Below are positions 18,020 through 27,446 of a stretch of DNA of 64,000 nucleotides, one piece after another. The position numbers and the translations under genes are program-made. The stretch comes from Methylophilus medardensis (GTDB taxonomy: Bacteria > Pseudomonadota > Gammaproteobacteria > Burkholderiales > Methylophilaceae). Position 1 is the stretch's first letter. The number at the start of each line of letters is the position of its first letter. The notes below the pieces were generated by a model. That model did no database searches. It was not told where the DNA came from and saw only the letters and a list, made by a program, of their open reading frames with translations. Where the stretch lies: NCBI RefSeq assembly GCF_006363915.1, contig NZ_CP040946.1. One strand, given 5' to 3'.

Positions 18020-20236
18020 TTATTGGATGCGTTGTTCCACTTGGTTACCCTTGACCCGATTGATGCGCACGATTTGCTGAATTTTGCGCAAATTACGGAT
18101 GAGGGTAGCCAGGTGCACGCGGTTATGCACCTGTACGGTAAAGTTGACGTTGGAGTATTGGCTGCCATCACTGTTTTCGACACTGACGTTGTCAATGTTG
18201 GCATCTGCGTTGGAGATGGTGGCGGCTACTTTAGCCAGCATGCCGCGTTCGTCGACCACGGTGATACGCAAGTTCACGCTGAATAACTTTTTCGGATCCG
18301 CATCCCATTCGACGTCTAGCCATTTTTCAGGGTCCAACCTGAATTTGCGAATGGCTGGACAATCATGCGTATGAATGACCAATCCCTTATCTTTGTTGAT
18401 AAAGCCCAAGATTGGATCACCGGGGATGGGGCGACAACAAGGTGCAAATTGCACTGCCATGCCTTCAGAGCCACGGATGGTAATGGTGTCCAGCACTTTG
18501 CTAGATTTATCATCTGCGTCGGCTGGGTGCGCCAGCAACTGGTGTGCCACCATCAAGCTGTTACGCTTGCCTAAGCCGATATCAGTCAAAATGCCCTGGC
18601 GGGTCTTGGTGCCATAGTCGTTCATGACTTTTTGCCACTGTTTCTCAGCAATCTCGGCAGGCTCGATATGCATGGCGCGCAGCGCAACATTGAGCATACG
18701 CTCCCCCAGTTGTGCCGATTCTTCCACTTTTACCGTTTTCAGGTAATGGCGAATATGTGAGCGGGCTTTGCCGGTTACCACATAATTGAGCCAGGCCGGA
18801 TTCGGTTTAGCCAACGGCGCCGTGATAATTTCGACATGATCGCCATTGCGCATTTCGGTACGTAATGGCGCCAACTCATTGTTGATCTTGACCGCGACGC
18901 AACTATTGCCGACATCTGAGTGCACGGCATAAGCAAAATCAACCGCCGTTGAGCCGCGCGGTAACGCCATGATGTTGCCTTTGGGCGTAAAGACATACAC
19001 CTCGTCAGGAAACAGATCCACTTTAAAGTTTTCGAGAAACTCGTGGCTGTCTTCACTTTCGGTTTGAATCTCAACCAGTCTTTGCAACCATTGGTGCGTT
19101 TGTTGTTGCAGCTTGGTCAGATGGGCGTCGGTCGTTTTATATAACCAATGCGCAGCGACACCAGCATCAGCAATGTTGTGCATTTCTTGGCTACGGATCT
19201 GCACCTCAATCGGTGTGCCAAACGGGCCAAATAAGGTGGTGTGCAATGATTGATAGCCATTGGCCTTGGGGATAGCAATATAGTCTTTAAAGCGGCCGGG
19301 AATCGGCTTGTATAGTGCATGTAATGCGCCGAGGGCTAGGTAACAAGCCGCCGTATCTTTGACCACCACACGAAAACCGTAAATATCCCCAATTTGCGAT
19401 AATTTGGTCGATTTTTCGGCCATTTTTTTGTAGATACTGTACAAGTGTTTTTCGCGGCCAGCGACGTCATACTCCAGCTGGTAGTGCTTGAGTTGATTCT
19501 GAATGGCTTCCAGAATCTTGCTAATCACTTCTTTGCGATTGCCGCGCGCAAGGCGGATAGCCTTGTCAATCACACGGAAGCGATTCGGATATAGGTATTT
19601 GAGACTAAGGTCTTCCAGCTCGTGGTAAATCGGGTTCAAGCCCAGACGGTTGGCAATCGGGGCATAAATATCCAGTGTTTCCCGTGCGATGCGTTTTTGT
19701 TTTTCTGGGCGCATCGCCTCTAGCGTTTGCATGTTATGCAAACGGTCAGCTAGTTTGACCAAGATCACACGTACATCTTGGCTCATCGCCAGCAGCATTT
19801 TTCGGAAGTTTTCTGCTTGTGCCTGGGTCGCCGTTTGCAGTTCAACTTTGTCTAGCTTGGTTAAGCCATCTACTAAATCGGCCACCTGTTTGCCAAATCG
19901 TTCAGCAATCGCCGCACTGTCAACTTCCGTATCTTCAACCACATCATGCAGTAGGGCTGCCAGCAGCGTTGGCAAGTCAAGATGTAGCTTGGCCAGAATG
20001 CAAGCGACGGAGATCGGGTGGGTAATGTAGGGTTCGCCGGTTTTGCGGGTTTGACCGGCATGTGCCTGTTCGGCGTAGCGATACGCTTGCCAAACCAGCT
20101 GCACTTCTTCTTCGTTGAGGTATTTGCGGATCAGCTGTGTGAGCGGAGAATCCTCACGGTCAGCAGGGAGCAAGTCCACTTCTTCCAGAGGAGATCTGGA
20201 CTTGCGATGGGCAGGATCGCCTTGGCTGTGGGGCAT
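18020..20236 (-). CDS. spoT: Bifunctional (p)ppGpp synthetase/hydrolase SpoT (RSH)
   Basis: Controls the alarmone (p)ppGpp. The 738-residue protein has the long RSH layout: an HD hydrolase domain with the metal-binding HDVVEDTEV (His97 and Asp98) intact, a synthetase domain with YGFRVVVKD, a TGS domain with VYVFTPKGNIMALPRGST (about 410-430), and a C-terminal ACT domain. The intact HD motif indicates a hydrolase-competent enzyme rather than a RelA-type synthetase with a dead HD domain. It lies six bases after rpoZ and 17 bases before recG in a gmk-rpoZ-spoT-recG order. Confidence 0.97.
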   Translation of the reverse strand: MPHSQGDPAHRKSRSPLEEVDLLPADREDSPLTQLIRKYLNEEEVQLVWQAYRYAEQAHAGQTRKTGEPYITHPISVACILAKLHLDLPTLLAALLHDVVEDTEVDSAAIAERFGKQVADLVDGLTKLDKVELQTATQAQAENFRKMLLAMSQDVRVILVKLADRLHNMQTLEAMRPEKQKRIARETLDIYAPIANRLGLNPIYHELEDLSLKYLYPNRFRVIDKAIRLARGNRKEVISKILEAIQNQLKHYQLEYDVAGREKHLYSIYKKMAEKSTKLSQIGDIYGFRVVVKDTAACYLALGALHALYKPIPGRFKDYIAIPKANGYQSLHTTLFGPFGTPIEVQIRSQEMHNIADAGVAAHWLYKTTDAHLTKLQQQTHQWLQRLVEIQTESEDSHEFLENFKVDLFPDEVYVFTPKGNIMALPRGSTAVDFAYAVHSDVGNSCVAVKINNELAPLRTEMRNGDHVEIITAPLAKPNPAWLNYVVTGKARSHIRHYLKTVKVEESAQLGERMLNVALRAMHIEPAEIAEKQWQKVMNDYGTKTRQGILTDIGLGKRNSLMVAHQLLAHPADADDKSSKVLDTITIRGSEGMAVQFAPCCRPIPGDPILGFINKDKGLVIHTHDCPAIRKFRLDPEKWLDVEWDADPKKLFSVNLRITVVDERGMLAKVAATISNADANIDNVSVENSDGSQYSNVNFTVQVHNRVHLATLIRNLRKIQQIVRINRVKGNQVEQRIQ

Positions 20237-20242
20237 AGCTGT

Positions 20243-20458
20243 TTATGCTTGACCCTTTTTCTCTAACAATTCAACACCGATTTTGCCGGCTGCGATCTCG
20301 CGCAAGGCAATCACGGTTGGCTTGTCTCTTTGCGAGTAACCACTCACTAATGGGTCAGAGCCATTCGCCAATTGTCTGGCGCGGTAAGCGGCCACCAGTG
20401 TCAATTGAAAACGGTTAGGGATGTTGTCCAAGCAATCATCGACAGTAATACGTGCCAT
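20243..20458 (-). CDS. rpoZ: RNA polymerase omega subunit
   Basis: A 71-residue omega subunit, which helps RNA polymerase assembly and contributes to a ppGpp binding site with beta-prime. The N-terminal MARITVDDC and the central YRARQL and PTVIALREIAAGKI blocks are diagnostic. It lies between gmk and spoT, the standard neighbourhood. The C-terminus is short compared with E. coli omega (91 residues), as is common in betaproteobacteria. Confidence 0.96.
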   Translation of the reverse strand: MARITVDDCLDNIPNRFQLTLVAAYRARQLANGSDPLVSGYSQRDKPTVIALREIAAGKIGVELLEKKGQA

Positions 20459-20507
20459 AAAAACCTCTTAATGTGTGAGCCTACATGCAACGCAAGTGCG
20501 CGCTGGG

Positions 20508-21119
20508 TCAGGTAAGTGATTGAATCAATGACGCGTGGCAAGCAACCTGGCGGTTTAACTGCAAGCGCTGTGCGCGAACAATCGCCATCAGATCCTGCAA
20601 GGCCACGTCAAAATTATCATTTATTGTAACATAATCAAACTCATGCACGTGACGCATCTCTTCCCGCGCAGCCGCTAAACGTTGCGTGATGACGGCTTCG
20701 CTATCCTGTCCGCGACTGTTGAGTCGATGCGATAACGCCTCAATGGAGGGCGGTAAAATGAAGATTGAAGTCACATTCGGGAACAGGGTGCGTATCTGTT
20801 GTGCGCCTTGCCAGTCTATCTCGAGAATGACATCGCGGCCTGCGGCCAATGCGCTTTCCACTTCACTTTGCGCGGTGCCATAGCGTGCACTGTGTACGTG
20901 GGCACTTTCTAGAAAGCCGCCCTGATCTAGAATCTGTAAAAAAGCAGGTTCGGACACAAAATGATAATGAATGCCATCTTCTTCACCCGGGCGCGGCGCG
21001 CGCGTGGTGTGTGAAACGGACAATTTTAGGATGGGGTCTTGTGCCAACATGGCACGCACTAAGCTGGTTTTCCCCGCGCCAGAGGCCGCAGAGATCACAA
21101 ATAAATGGCCGTGACTCAT
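20508..21119 (-). CDS. gmk: Guanylate kinase
   Basis: Phosphorylates GMP to GDP, feeding GTP and ppGpp pools. The 203-residue product starts MSHGHLFVISAASGAGKTSL, with the P-loop at about 11-18, and has the GMP-binding TTRAPRPGEEDGIHYHFVS region. The start codon overlaps the stop of the upstream Anbu gene in an ATGA arrangement, which indicates translational coupling; I prefer this ATG to one twelve bases upstream. rpoZ and spoT follow. Confidence 0.97.
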   Translation of the reverse strand: MSHGHLFVISAASGAGKTSLVRAMLAQDPILKLSVSHTTRAPRPGEEDGIHYHFVSEPAFLQILDQGGFLESAHVHSARYGTAQSEVESALAAGRDVILEIDWQGAQQIRTLFPNVTSIFILPPSIEALSHRLNSRGQDSEAVITQRLAAAREEMRHVHEFDYVTINDNFDVALQDLMAIVRAQRLQLNRQVACHASLIQSLT

Positions 21120-21853
21120 GAAGCACACCATTCAGGATTCGGTAGTGAAGAAAACACGGATTTGAGCCCCTCACCCCAACCTTTGCGAATGCGGGCGTAA
21201 TAAGGGTCATCTTCTGTTAAGCGTTGCCGACAATCGGCGGTGAAACTGTCAGTGCGGTATATCATCAAATCAATCGGTAAAGCCACAGAAATGTTACTGC
21301 GGATGGTGGAGTCAAATGAAATCAACACACATTTTACCGCATCTGTGACATTGGTTTGATGTTTGATGACACGGTCAATGATTGGTTTGCCATATTTAGT
21401 TTCACCAATTTGCAGGTAGGGCGTGTCAGGCGTGGCTTCAATAAAGTTTCCTGCCGCATAGACATTAAACAGGCGCGGTTTTTCACCTTTAATTTGTCCG
21501 GCGACCAGAATGCTGGCACTGAAGTCTATGCTATGGTCTTTCAGCGCTTTACCATCACGCTGATGCACGGTGCGCATGGCGGCGCCAACCACGCTGGCCG
21601 CTTCAAACAGGGATTGAACGTTATGCAGATGCGCGTGCGGTTCAGCCGATTTGAGTTGTTCACGACAAAGATTGACGACCGATTGTGTAATGGCCAGATT
21701 GCCTGCTGTTAATAATACAATCATGCGGTCGCCGGGCACTTCGAAAACGTGCATTTTCGGCGAAATGGCCACTTGGTCTACCCCGGCGTTGGTCCGCGTA
21801 TCGGAGGCCAATACCAATCCTTGTTCAAGCAAAATACCGACACAATATGTCAT
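21116..21853 (-). CDS. Anbu proteasome-type Ntn-hydrolase (COG3484)
   Basis: A 245-residue homologue of HslV and proteasome beta subunits, in the Anbu ('ancestral beta subunit') family. The N-terminus MTYCVGILLEQGLVLASDTR is typical: removal of Met1 exposes Thr2, the expected nucleophile, and the ASDTRTNAG block is conserved. Known Anbu proteins form open helical or ring assemblies with no clear unfoldase partner, and their substrates are unknown. Here it is the last gene of a set with a transglutaminase-like, an alpha-E and an ATP-grasp protein. Its stop codon overlaps the gmk start. No hslU is adjacent. Confidence 0.93.
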   Translation of the reverse strand: MTYCVGILLEQGLVLASDTRTNAGVDQVAISPKMHVFEVPGDRMIVLLTAGNLAITQSVVNLCREQLKSAEPHAHLHNVQSLFEAASVVGAAMRTVHQRDGKALKDHSIDFSASILVAGQIKGEKPRLFNVYAAGNFIEATPDTPYLQIGETKYGKPIIDRVIKHQTNVTDAVKCVLISFDSTIRSNISVALPIDLMIYRTDSFTADCRQRLTEDDPYYARIRKGWGEGLKSVFSSLPNPEWCAS

Positions 21854-21910
21854 AAGAAATAGGCACTACATTCTGTGTTTAAAAAAATCATCATAGCATG
21901 CGCGGGTGCG

Positions 21911-22747
21911 CTACTGCTGGGCAGCTTGTGCCTGTCGCTGTAACTGTTGTCTGTATTGTTCGCGCTGTTGATCCGTCAGGCCGCCGTGTAGATTGACGCT
22001 CACCAGACTCGCCATGCCCTCTAAGCCACCGCCCATGCGCGCGCCGGTAATTGGGCTAGCACTGCGGTAATCGAGACCATTCGCCAACCTGACATGTGTG
22101 TCATTCACGAGGGTACCGTTGGACACATCTAGCCCCAGCCATTGATTATTTTGCCAGACCTCGACCCAGGCGTGGCTCTGCATCTCTTGGCCTTCGGCGG
22201 TGAACAAATAACCGCTGACATAGCGTGCTGGGTAACCCAAACTTCGGCAACAGCCAATAAATGCATGGGCATGATCTTGGCAAACGCCTTTGCCGAGCTT
22301 GAACGCGGCGTTGGCTGGCGTATCGACTGTGGTCGCGCCTGGCAGATATTCTATGCGCGCGCGCAACGCATGCATCAACTCGGCCAGTGGCGCATGGACA
22401 AAACGCTGTGCAAACGCAGTCATCGCAGCATCAGCCTCCGTCAGCGGCGTCTGCCGCAGGTAAAGCGCGGTGGGCAACGTTGCATGAGTGGCGGGCGTTT
22501 GAACACCAGTTTCAACGGCGCCAGAGACTTCTATCAGCAACGCTTGGTGCGGTTGATCAATGACCAAGGTGTGCGACAAGTTTCCGAAGGCATCTTCAAA
22601 AGGCGTCAGTTGACCGAGAACCTTGATCTGCCAATGGTGGACCTGCTGTCCATCACCATTGCGCGGCGTCAGACGCAATTGCTCGATGGTGTAGGGCACC
22701 CTCTCGCTAAAAACATAATAGGTCTGGTGATCAATATTGAGCAACAT
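21911..22747 (-). CDS. Transglutaminase-like cysteine protein (COG1305)
   Basis: A 278-residue protein with an N-terminal beta-rich domain typical of bacterial transglutaminase-like proteins, then a papain-like core. The triad is visible: Cys156 in GKGVCQDHAHAF, His192 in SHAWVEVW and Asp207 in LGLDVSNG. The family includes proteases and amide-forming enzymes, and the substrate here is unknown. The start at 22747 (MLLNIDHQTYYVF) matches the usual N-terminus of the family better than an ATG 24 bases upstream. It lies between the Anbu and alpha-E genes in the conserved four-gene set. Confidence 0.9.
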   Translation of the reverse strand: MLLNIDHQTYYVFSERVPYTIEQLRLTPRNGDGQQVHHWQIKVLGQLTPFEDAFGNLSHTLVIDQPHQALLIEVSGAVETGVQTPATHATLPTALYLRQTPLTEADAAMTAFAQRFVHAPLAELMHALRARIEYLPGATTVDTPANAAFKLGKGVCQDHAHAFIGCCRSLGYPARYVSGYLFTAEGQEMQSHAWVEVWQNNQWLGLDVSNGTLVNDTHVRLANGLDYRSASPITGARMGGGLEGMASLVSVNLHGGLTDQQREQYRQQLQRQAQAAQQ

Positions 22748-22849
22748 CGTTGGACGGGCCCCAAACCTCATTGCGCAGCCGTGTTTGAAACAGGCGGCGT
22801 ATGGTTACGCTCACTGCCAAGGCGTGTGCAATGAAGCTTTGCGTTGCGA

Positions 22850-23791
22850 TTAGGCCGTTGCGCTCAAAAAATTACGTTGAATTTCTTCACCCAGTTTGCG
22901 GTTGGCCAAAATAAATTCATCCAAAAAGTGATGCACACCGCCTGTGACAATATCCAAGATGCGGCCGTAATGGAGCTTGGCGTGCATCTGCCCCGCCAGA
23001 CGCTCTGCTTCGGTTTGCCGGCTACCAGCCACTTGACGCAAAATAGGCATAATTTCTGCGTAGCATGCGTGTAGTGAGCGTGGCATGTCCTCCCGCAGAA
23101 TCAATAACTCAGAGACTTTCATCGGCTCAATCGCATCACGATACACTTTTTGATACGCCTGAAAAGCCGACACAGAGCGTAGCACCGCACTCCACTCGTA
23201 ATAATCCACCGCGCCATCATTGGCTTCTTGCATCGGAATCAAAAATTCATACTTGACGTCGAGTAAGCGCGCCGTATTATCTGCCCGCTCCATAAACGTG
23301 CCCAAGCGTACAAAGCTGAAGGCCTCATCGCGCAACATGGTGCCAAAGCACACGCCACGAAATAAATGAGAACGACTTTTTACCCATTCACAAAATTCAC
23401 TCAGGCCTGCTTGCGTTAAATCCTGCTTGATATACTGGCCAAACTCTAGCCACAGGGTGTTCATGTTCTCCCAGGTTTCGGTCGTCATCGCCACCCGTAC
23501 TGCACGCGCATTTTCACGTGCGCTGCGCAGTGAACTATAAATACTGGACGGATTGTTGCTGTCCATCACCAGATGTTTAATCACGTTGGTGGCGTTTAGT
23601 TCTTTATATGTGGCGTCATAAATGTCACGAATGCCCGCGATTTCGAGCACCATGTCCCATAACTCTTCATCATTACTGTCAGAGGGCAATAATGACATGT
23701 TGTAGGTCACGTCTAACACGCGCGCGACATTTTCGGTGCGCTCGATGTAACGTGCCATCCAATACAGATGATCTGCGGTGCGGCTTAACAT
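22850..23791 (-). CDS. Alpha-E domain protein (COG2307, DUF403)
   Basis: A 313-residue, almost wholly helical protein rich in Glu and Arg, opening with the hallmark MLSRTADHLYWMARYIERTENVARVL. The family's activity is not known. It is almost always found next to a COG2308 ATP-grasp protein, sometimes fused to it, and is thought to act with it in peptide or amide-bond synthesis. Its start overlaps the end of the ATP-grasp gene by seven bases, implying coupled translation. Confidence 0.92.
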   Translation of the reverse strand: MLSRTADHLYWMARYIERTENVARVLDVTYNMSLLPSDSNDEELWDMVLEIAGIRDIYDATYKELNATNVIKHLVMDSNNPSSIYSSLRSARENARAVRVAMTTETWENMNTLWLEFGQYIKQDLTQAGLSEFCEWVKSRSHLFRGVCFGTMLRDEAFSFVRLGTFMERADNTARLLDVKYEFLIPMQEANDGAVDYYEWSAVLRSVSAFQAYQKVYRDAIEPMKVSELLILREDMPRSLHACYAEIMPILRQVAGSRQTEAERLAGQMHAKLHYGRILDIVTGGVHHFLDEFILANRKLGEEIQRNFLSATA

Positions 23792-25281
23792 ATGACGGCC
23801 TCTTTGGTAGTTTGTTGGGCAGCCATTTGTGACTGCATACTCTCGACACCGACCTCATCCCGTTCTAACACCCAGGTGTCTTTGGTGCCGCCTCCTTGCG
23901 AGGAGTTAACCACTAGTGAACCTTCTTTGAGCGCAACCCGTGATAAACCTCCCGGCACCAAGCTGACCGTTTTGCCCGAGAGTACAAAAGGGCGCAGGTC
24001 GACGTGGCGTGGCGCAATGCCTTGATCTACCAGCGTTGGGCAGGTCGACAAAGCAAGCGTGGGTTGTGCAATGTAGTTGGCTGGTTTTGAGACAATGCGC
24101 AAGCGGAACTCTTCGATCTCTTGCTTGCTGGCAGCGGGCCCGACCAGCATGCCGTAGCCGCCAGAGCCTTGTACCTCCTTCACGACCAGCTCAGGCAGAT
24201 GATCTAGCACATAGGCCAGATCATCTTCCTTGCTGAGTTGATACGTAGGCACGTTCTGTAGGATGGGAGACTCACCCAAGTAGAACTTAATCATCTCCGG
24301 CACGTACACATACGTCGCCTTATCATCGGCCACGCCGGTGCCTACGGCGTTAGCCAATGTGACGCCCCCATTGCGGTAGACGGAGAGCAGACCTGGCACG
24401 CCCAACAGGGAGTCGGGCTTGAACACCAGAGGGTCAAGGAAGTCGTCGTCAATGCGGCGGTAAATCACGTCCACCCTTTGCGGGCCTTGCGTGGTGCGCA
24501 TATAAACGGCGTTATTACGGACAAACAAATCTTGGCCTTCGACCAGCTCGATACCCATTTGCTGGGCGAGGAAAGCATGTTCAAAGTAGGCACTGTTGTA
24601 AGCGCCTGGTGAGAGCAATACCACGGTGGGGTCAGTGACGCCGGTTTGCGCAACCGACCGTAGATTGTTTAATAACACATGGGGATAGTGTTCAACCGGG
24701 GCAATCGGGTATTTTCTAAATAAATCAGGAAACAAGCGCATCATCATCTTGCGATCTTCTAGCATGTAAGACACGCCAGAAGGTGTACGCAAATTGTCTT
24801 CAAGCACATAGAACTGCGACTCACTGGTGCGCACCAGATCAATGCCTGCCACGTGTGCATAGACTTGGTTGGGCACATTGACGCCGACCATTTCTGGCCG
24901 GTATTGTGAGTTGGTCAGAATGGTGTGGGGAACAATGCCAGCTTTGATAATTTCTTGCTCATGATAAATATCATGTAGAAACATATTGAGCGCACGCACG
25001 CGTTGCACGGCGCCTTTAGACAAATGCGCCCACTCACTGGCAGAAATCATGCGCGGAATTACATCAAACGGGATCAGACGCTCGGCGCCATCCTCTTCGC
25101 CATAGACGTTAAACGTGATGCCAACGCGGCGGAATAAGACTTCAGCTTCGGCCCGCTTGGCGGCCAATTGCTGTGTGGGGACATCGCTAAGCCAGCGATT
25201 GTATGCCTGATAGATGGCGCGCACATTGCCCCCGTAGCCCTGCATTTCATCGAAAAACTGTTTGGCCGATTGCGTCATCAT
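23785..25281 (-). CDS. Circularly permuted ATP-grasp protein (COG2308, DUF404/407)
   Basis: A 498-residue member of the circularly permuted ATP-grasp family, predicted to ligate a carboxylate to an amine using ATP. Visible blocks include VYGEEDGAERLIPFDVIPR near the N-terminus, VLEDNLRTPSGVSYMLEDR, VIYRRIDDDFLDPL and the glycine-rich VVKEVQGSGGYGM (about residues 365-380). It is the first gene of the ATP-grasp / alpha-E / transglutaminase / Anbu set, and a terminator-like hairpin separates it from yicC upstream. The substrates are unknown. The start MMTQSAKQFFDEM is typical of the family. Confidence 0.93.
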   Translation of the reverse strand: MMTQSAKQFFDEMQGYGGNVRAIYQAYNRWLSDVPTQQLAAKRAEAEVLFRRVGITFNVYGEEDGAERLIPFDVIPRMISASEWAHLSKGAVQRVRALNMFLHDIYHEQEIIKAGIVPHTILTNSQYRPEMVGVNVPNQVYAHVAGIDLVRTSESQFYVLEDNLRTPSGVSYMLEDRKMMMRLFPDLFRKYPIAPVEHYPHVLLNNLRSVAQTGVTDPTVVLLSPGAYNSAYFEHAFLAQQMGIELVEGQDLFVRNNAVYMRTTQGPQRVDVIYRRIDDDFLDPLVFKPDSLLGVPGLLSVYRNGGVTLANAVGTGVADDKATYVYVPEMIKFYLGESPILQNVPTYQLSKEDDLAYVLDHLPELVVKEVQGSGGYGMLVGPAASKQEIEEFRLRIVSKPANYIAQPTLALSTCPTLVDQGIAPRHVDLRPFVLSGKTVSLVPGGLSRVALKEGSLVVNSSQGGGTKDTWVLERDEVGVESMQSQMAAQQTTKEAVIC

Positions 25282-25393
25282 GCTGGACCTTTGCCTTGCT
25301 TATAAAAATCAATTATATTAGAGCAAGCCGTGTGCCAGCAATAAATAATCTTTTAAATCAGTGGGATATCGTTTGGTTTGTCTGGCTGTTTTG

Positions 25394-25422
25394 GCAAAAT
25401 GCACCATAATGGTGCATTTTGC
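25394..25422. terminator. Perfect 12-bp inverted repeat between yicC and the ATP-grasp gene
   Basis: GCAAAATGCACC and its exact complement flank a 5-base loop (ATAAT). The inner six pairs are GC-rich and the outer arms are A-rich and T-rich, so it can act as a terminator in either direction. It lies 42 bases past the yicC stop. It would separate yicC transcription from the ATP-grasp operon, or attenuate read-through. Confidence 0.7.
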
Positions 25423-25463
25423 AATCACGGTTTTGGTGCAGTGCTGTTTGCACTGTAGCAGGC

Positions 25464-26357
25464 TTATTCAATATTTTGAATCTGTTCGCGCATTTGCTCG
25501 ATCAGCACTTTGAGCTGCATAGACACTTGTGTGGTTTCAATGGCAACCGATTTTGAGCCGAGTGTATTGGCTTCGCGATTCATTTCTTGCATTAAAAAGT
25601 CTAACTTTTTACCCATGGCACCGCCGGCAGTGAGGATACGATCCATCTCGGTGATGTGTGATTGCAGGCGTGCCAGTTCTTCATCTACATCAATCCGCTG
25701 TGCAAACAGCACGATTTCTTGCCGCACTCGGTCGTCATCGGCTTGCATGGCTTCACGCAGTTTGGCAGTTAGCTTTTCTTGGTATTGACTTACCAACGTC
25801 GGTAACAATGGTTTCACAATGCTGATCTGATCGCGCACGCCTTGTAAGCGGTCTAACAACACTTGCTTGAGTTTGTCGCCTTCGCGCGCTCGGGCTGCAA
25901 TCAGCTCATCGATGGCTTGGGCTAATCCAGCGTGCAGGCTTTGTGCCATTGCCTCGGCATCCGCCGGCTCGGTGTGCAGCACGCCGGGCAATTTGAAAAT
26001 ATCTACCAGATTGATCGGTTGTGCCTGCGGAAAGTGTTGTTGTAATGCATTCAGGGTTTGTGCAATTTGCCCGACCATAGCAGGATTCAGTGTGAGCGTG
26101 GTCGCTGCAGTATCGCTTTTAAGGCTCATGCGACATTCGACTTTGCCGCGGCCCAATCGCGTCTGCAATTGTTCGCGGATTTGCGCCTCAAATTGGCGCA
26201 GGCTGTCTTCGATTTTAACGTGCAATTCTAGATAGCGATGGTTGACTGCGCGTAACTCAATCAGCAGCAGACCGCCAGGAAAACGTGCCTCAGTCGCGGC
26301 AAAGCCGGTCATGCTTAAAATGGATTGTGTTGGGGTGGTTTTTTTTGTCGTCATCAT
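25464..26357 (-). CDS. yicC: YicC family endoribonuclease
   Basis: A 297-residue YicC-type protein; the E. coli member is an RNA endonuclease that affects small-RNA turnover. The N-terminal SMTGFA motif, the ELRAVNHRYLELH block and the C-terminal LDFLMQEMNREANTLGSKS signature are all present. yicC is often adjacent to gmk; here the Anbu cluster sits between them. It is divergent from the kinase gene. Confidence 0.94.
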   Translation of the reverse strand: MMTTKKTTPTQSILSMTGFAATEARFPGGLLLIELRAVNHRYLELHVKIEDSLRQFEAQIREQLQTRLGRGKVECRMSLKSDTAATTLTLNPAMVGQIAQTLNALQQHFPQAQPINLVDIFKLPGVLHTEPADAEAMAQSLHAGLAQAIDELIAARAREGDKLKQVLLDRLQGVRDQISIVKPLLPTLVSQYQEKLTAKLREAMQADDDRVRQEIVLFAQRIDVDEELARLQSHITEMDRILTAGGAMGKKLDFLMQEMNREANTLGSKSVAIETTQVSMQLKVLIEQMREQIQNIE

Positions 26358-26453
26358 CGCGCTCCGGGCAAACTGGGGATTGTATCAAATGCGCTATCGA
26401 TATGCGAAAATAGCGCATAGATAAGATAAAAACGCTGCTCAGCCGGGCCTTTA

Positions 26454-27446
26454 GTGATTAAAACGGCGGGTTGCCTCAATAAATGCCATGATGGTGTCGT
26501 TAAAACGCTAGTGAAGCTCGCCAATAAATTCGATTTCGCCTTGCCGGTAGGCACGGTATTGCATGATTACACCATCACCCGGGTGCTGAGCCTGGGTGGG
26601 TTCAGTTTCGTCTATCTGGCGCAAGATGCACAAAAAAATACCATTGCGATCAAAGAATACATGCCCGTCACCTTGGCTGAACGTGATGGCGATACGCATA
26701 TTCGCTCAAATGGTAAAAATGAAGCGGCTTATAAGCATGGCATGAAGTGCTTTTTTGAAGAAGGGTTGGCGCTGGCCAATATCGAGCACAAAAATATCGT
26801 GCGGGTAAAAAACTTCTTTCGTGCCAATAACACCGTCTATATGGTGATGAAATACGAGCGCGGCAAGTCGTTGCAAGACTACATTATGGCCTTGTCGCAG
26901 CCGGTGCCAGAAGGCTTTTTAATTCGCATGTTTGTTGAATTGCTCAATGGTTTGCGCGAGGTGCATACGCGAAAACTGTTGCATCTGGATATTAAACCCG
27001 CAAACATTTATATTCGTCTCGATGGTTCGCCAATGCTACTTGACTTCGGATCGGCCCGGCAGGCCTTGTCCGAGGTAACGCTTGCGCCCACATACACACC
27101 GGGCTTTGCGCCGCCTGAACAATATATGGATCGCAAACATCTCGGCCCCTGGAGTGACATTTATAGCATCGGTGCCAGTATGTATGCCTGCTTGCAACGG
27201 GCGTCGCCAGTGGCGGCAAACTTGCGTCTCAAAGAAGATACACTGGTGCCTGCAGTTGTGCTTGGCAAACAGATATACTCTGAGAAATTGCTGGCGATTA
27301 TTGATACCTGTATGCAAATTGATTACATGTTGCGCCCACAAAGTGTGTTTTCGTTACAGAAAAAAATGATCGGCATTCGCGTCGTTGAAGACCCGCGCGG
27401 ATCGCTGGTGGATAAAATCATCAAGGTGCTGACCAAACCGCTATGA
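26454..27446 (+). CDS. Serine/threonine protein kinase (Hanks type)
   Basis: A soluble 330-residue Hanks-type kinase. It has the glycine loop LGGFSFVYLA (Gly48 and Gly49), the ATP-binding Lys67 in IAIKEYM, the catalytic loop HLDIKPAN (177-184, HLD where HRD is usual, Asp179 kept), DFG at 197-199 and an APPEQY activation-segment end. The C-terminal 60 residues lack a membrane segment or sensor domain. No in-frame ATG is available; GTG codons at 26454 and 26511 are possible starts, and homology begins only after the second, so the true protein may be 311 residues. Its stop overlaps the start of the PP2C gene (ATGA), so kinase and phosphatase form a coupled pair. Confidence 0.9.
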   Translation: MIKTAGCLNKCHDGVVKTLVKLANKFDFALPVGTVLHDYTITRVLSLGGFSFVYLAQDAQKNTIAIKEYMPVTLAERDGDTHIRSNGKNEAAYKHGMKCFFEEGLALANIEHKNIVRVKNFFRANNTVYMVMKYERGKSLQDYIMALSQPVPEGFLIRMFVELLNGLREVHTRKLLHLDIKPANIYIRLDGSPMLLDFGSARQALSEVTLAPTYTPGFAPPEQYMDRKHLGPWSDIYSIGASMYACLQRASPVAANLRLKEDTLVPAVVLGKQIYSEKLLAIIDTCMQIDYMLRPQSVFSLQKKMIGIRVVEDPRGSLVDKIIKVLTKPL

